Of a DNA stretch of 64,000 bases, positions 63,551 to 64,000 are shown in pieces. Source of the DNA: an uncultured Blautia sp. (GTDB taxonomy: Bacteria > Bacillota > Clostridia > Lachnospirales > Lachnospiraceae). Below the pieces are notes generated by a model. The model was not told the DNA's origin, ran no database searches, and saw only the letters and a list, made by a program, of their open reading frames with translations. The position numbers were made by a program, and so were the translations under genes. The stretch's first letter is position 1, and each line of letters begins with the position of its first letter. The stretch covers positions 1 through 64,000 of the forward strand of contig NZ_CAKROJ010000008.1 of the NCBI RefSeq assembly GCF_934372025.1, given 5' to 3'.

Positions 63551-64000
63551 ATGGACACACCGATCATCGCTCAGTATTACCGGGAAACAGAACCTGAAAA
63601 GCGTAAAGAACTGCTTGAGCAGGCAATTGCATCAGGAGAAGAACCGGAAGCAAATGAAATCCGTAAAGAAATCTGGGAAGCACGCTATAAAGGACTGACA
63701 AACGACGGCAGTCTGGCAGATGGCTATCTGAAGTTTTGGATGGCTCTGGAATTTAACCGTAATGCGGGCCACAAGGTATTCGGTTCCGGAAGAGCACAGA
63801 AAGAAATCTGTCAGGAGCTGGATGACGTTAAATTCCGTGAAATCTGCGGAAAAAGCGAGCTGCACAAAGAGCTTCTTTACAGAGAGTGCCTGCATCTTGT
63901 TAAATTTTATATGGATCTCTGCGCGAAAGACAAAAACTACAACAGCATCCTCTGTGGACTTGTCACAATCAAAAAAGACAGTGCCATTTCCAAACTGAAA
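63551..64000 (+). CDS. conserved hypothetical protein, 3' end cut off by the window
   Basis: An open frame of 150 codons runs from ATG 63551 to the window end with no stop. AGAAGGAGA at 63536-63544 is the ribosome site. The protein starts MDTPIIAQYYRETEPEKR, is rich in charged helices with several cysteines, and has no membrane segment. It may belong to the uncharacterised DUF6553 group of Lachnospiraceae, which I offer only as a guess from memory. Function unknown. Confidence 0.75.
   Translation, partial: MDTPIIAQYYRETEPEKRKELLEQAIASGEEPEANEIRKEIWEARYKGLTNDGSLADGYLKFWMALEFNRNAGHKVFGSGRAQKEICQELDDVKFREICGKSELHKELLYRECLHLVKFYMDLCAKDKNYNSILCGLVTIKKDSAISKLK

Noticed and set aside
1..64000. CRISPR array, prophage or integrative element
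   Set aside because: No direct-repeat array, integrase, phage structural gene or conjugation gene was seen anywhere in the window.

Overview
The window looks like a chromosomal segment of a low- to mid-GC anaerobic Firmicute, most likely a gut Lachnospiraceae of the Blautia/Ruminococcus type. This placement is inference from several things seen in the sequence: AGGAGG ribosome sites, TTGACA-17-TATAAT promoters, a T-box leader, acetate production by pta-ackA, and housekeeping genes in the Clostridia order (plsX-rnc-smc-ftsY and ylxM-ffh-rpsP-khpA-rimM-trmD). Genes are dense, mostly on the + strand, and many neighbours overlap by 1-20 bases. No transposase, phage gene, rRNA or CRISPR array was seen.

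Layout. 1-6608: a sulfate-assimilation operon with thioredoxin (cut by the window edge), a ThiS/MoaD-like sulfur carrier with a masked C-terminus, an E1-like activating enzyme, a JAMM protease, APS reductase AprAB and ATP sulfurylase CysDN. A structured 250-base interval interrupts it. 6808-13329: hemA, a single-domain precorrin-2 dehydrogenase, hemC, a cobA-hemD fusion, hemB and hemL. Together these carry glutamyl-tRNA to precorrin-2 and on towards siroheme or cobalamin. Siroheme is the cofactor of sulfite reductase, so the first two regions fit together, although no sulfite reductase lies in the window. 13439-19227: a beta-propeller lactonase, aroC on the minus strand, a CorA transporter, a rhomboid-like protein without the catalytic serine, and lysA. 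19321-27702: tRNA-Leu, ftsH, an orphan zf-HC2 membrane protein, polA-coaE-walJ, and an ACT protein with a UPF0210 protein.

27912-31980: a winged-helix protein, then a tryptophan-specific T-box leader in front of a TrpXYZ-type ABC transporter. 32095-35947: tmcAL (minus) and pta-ackA. 36102-44342: a LacI-regulated sugar operon (binding protein, double ATPase, two permeases, GATase1-like protein, RpiB-like isomerase, PfkB kinase). An identical 14-base palindrome precedes both the regulator and the transport genes. Its substrate is unknown.

44381-56096: yceD-rpmF, a MATE exporter and an ABC-F protein, then plsX-rnc-smc-ftsY and a threonine dehydratase. 56195-58739: an unusual cytoplasmic protein joining a ParB-like domain to a BMP/PnrA nucleoside-binding domain, followed 17 bases later by a metallophosphoesterase. 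58757-63437: the SRP, ribosome and tRNA-modification operon ending in queA. The window ends inside an unrecognised conserved gene.

The items most worth a second look are the ParB-BMP/phosphoesterase pair, the structured interval at 1313-1561, the masked sulfur carrier with its protease, and the sugar operon of unknown substrate.
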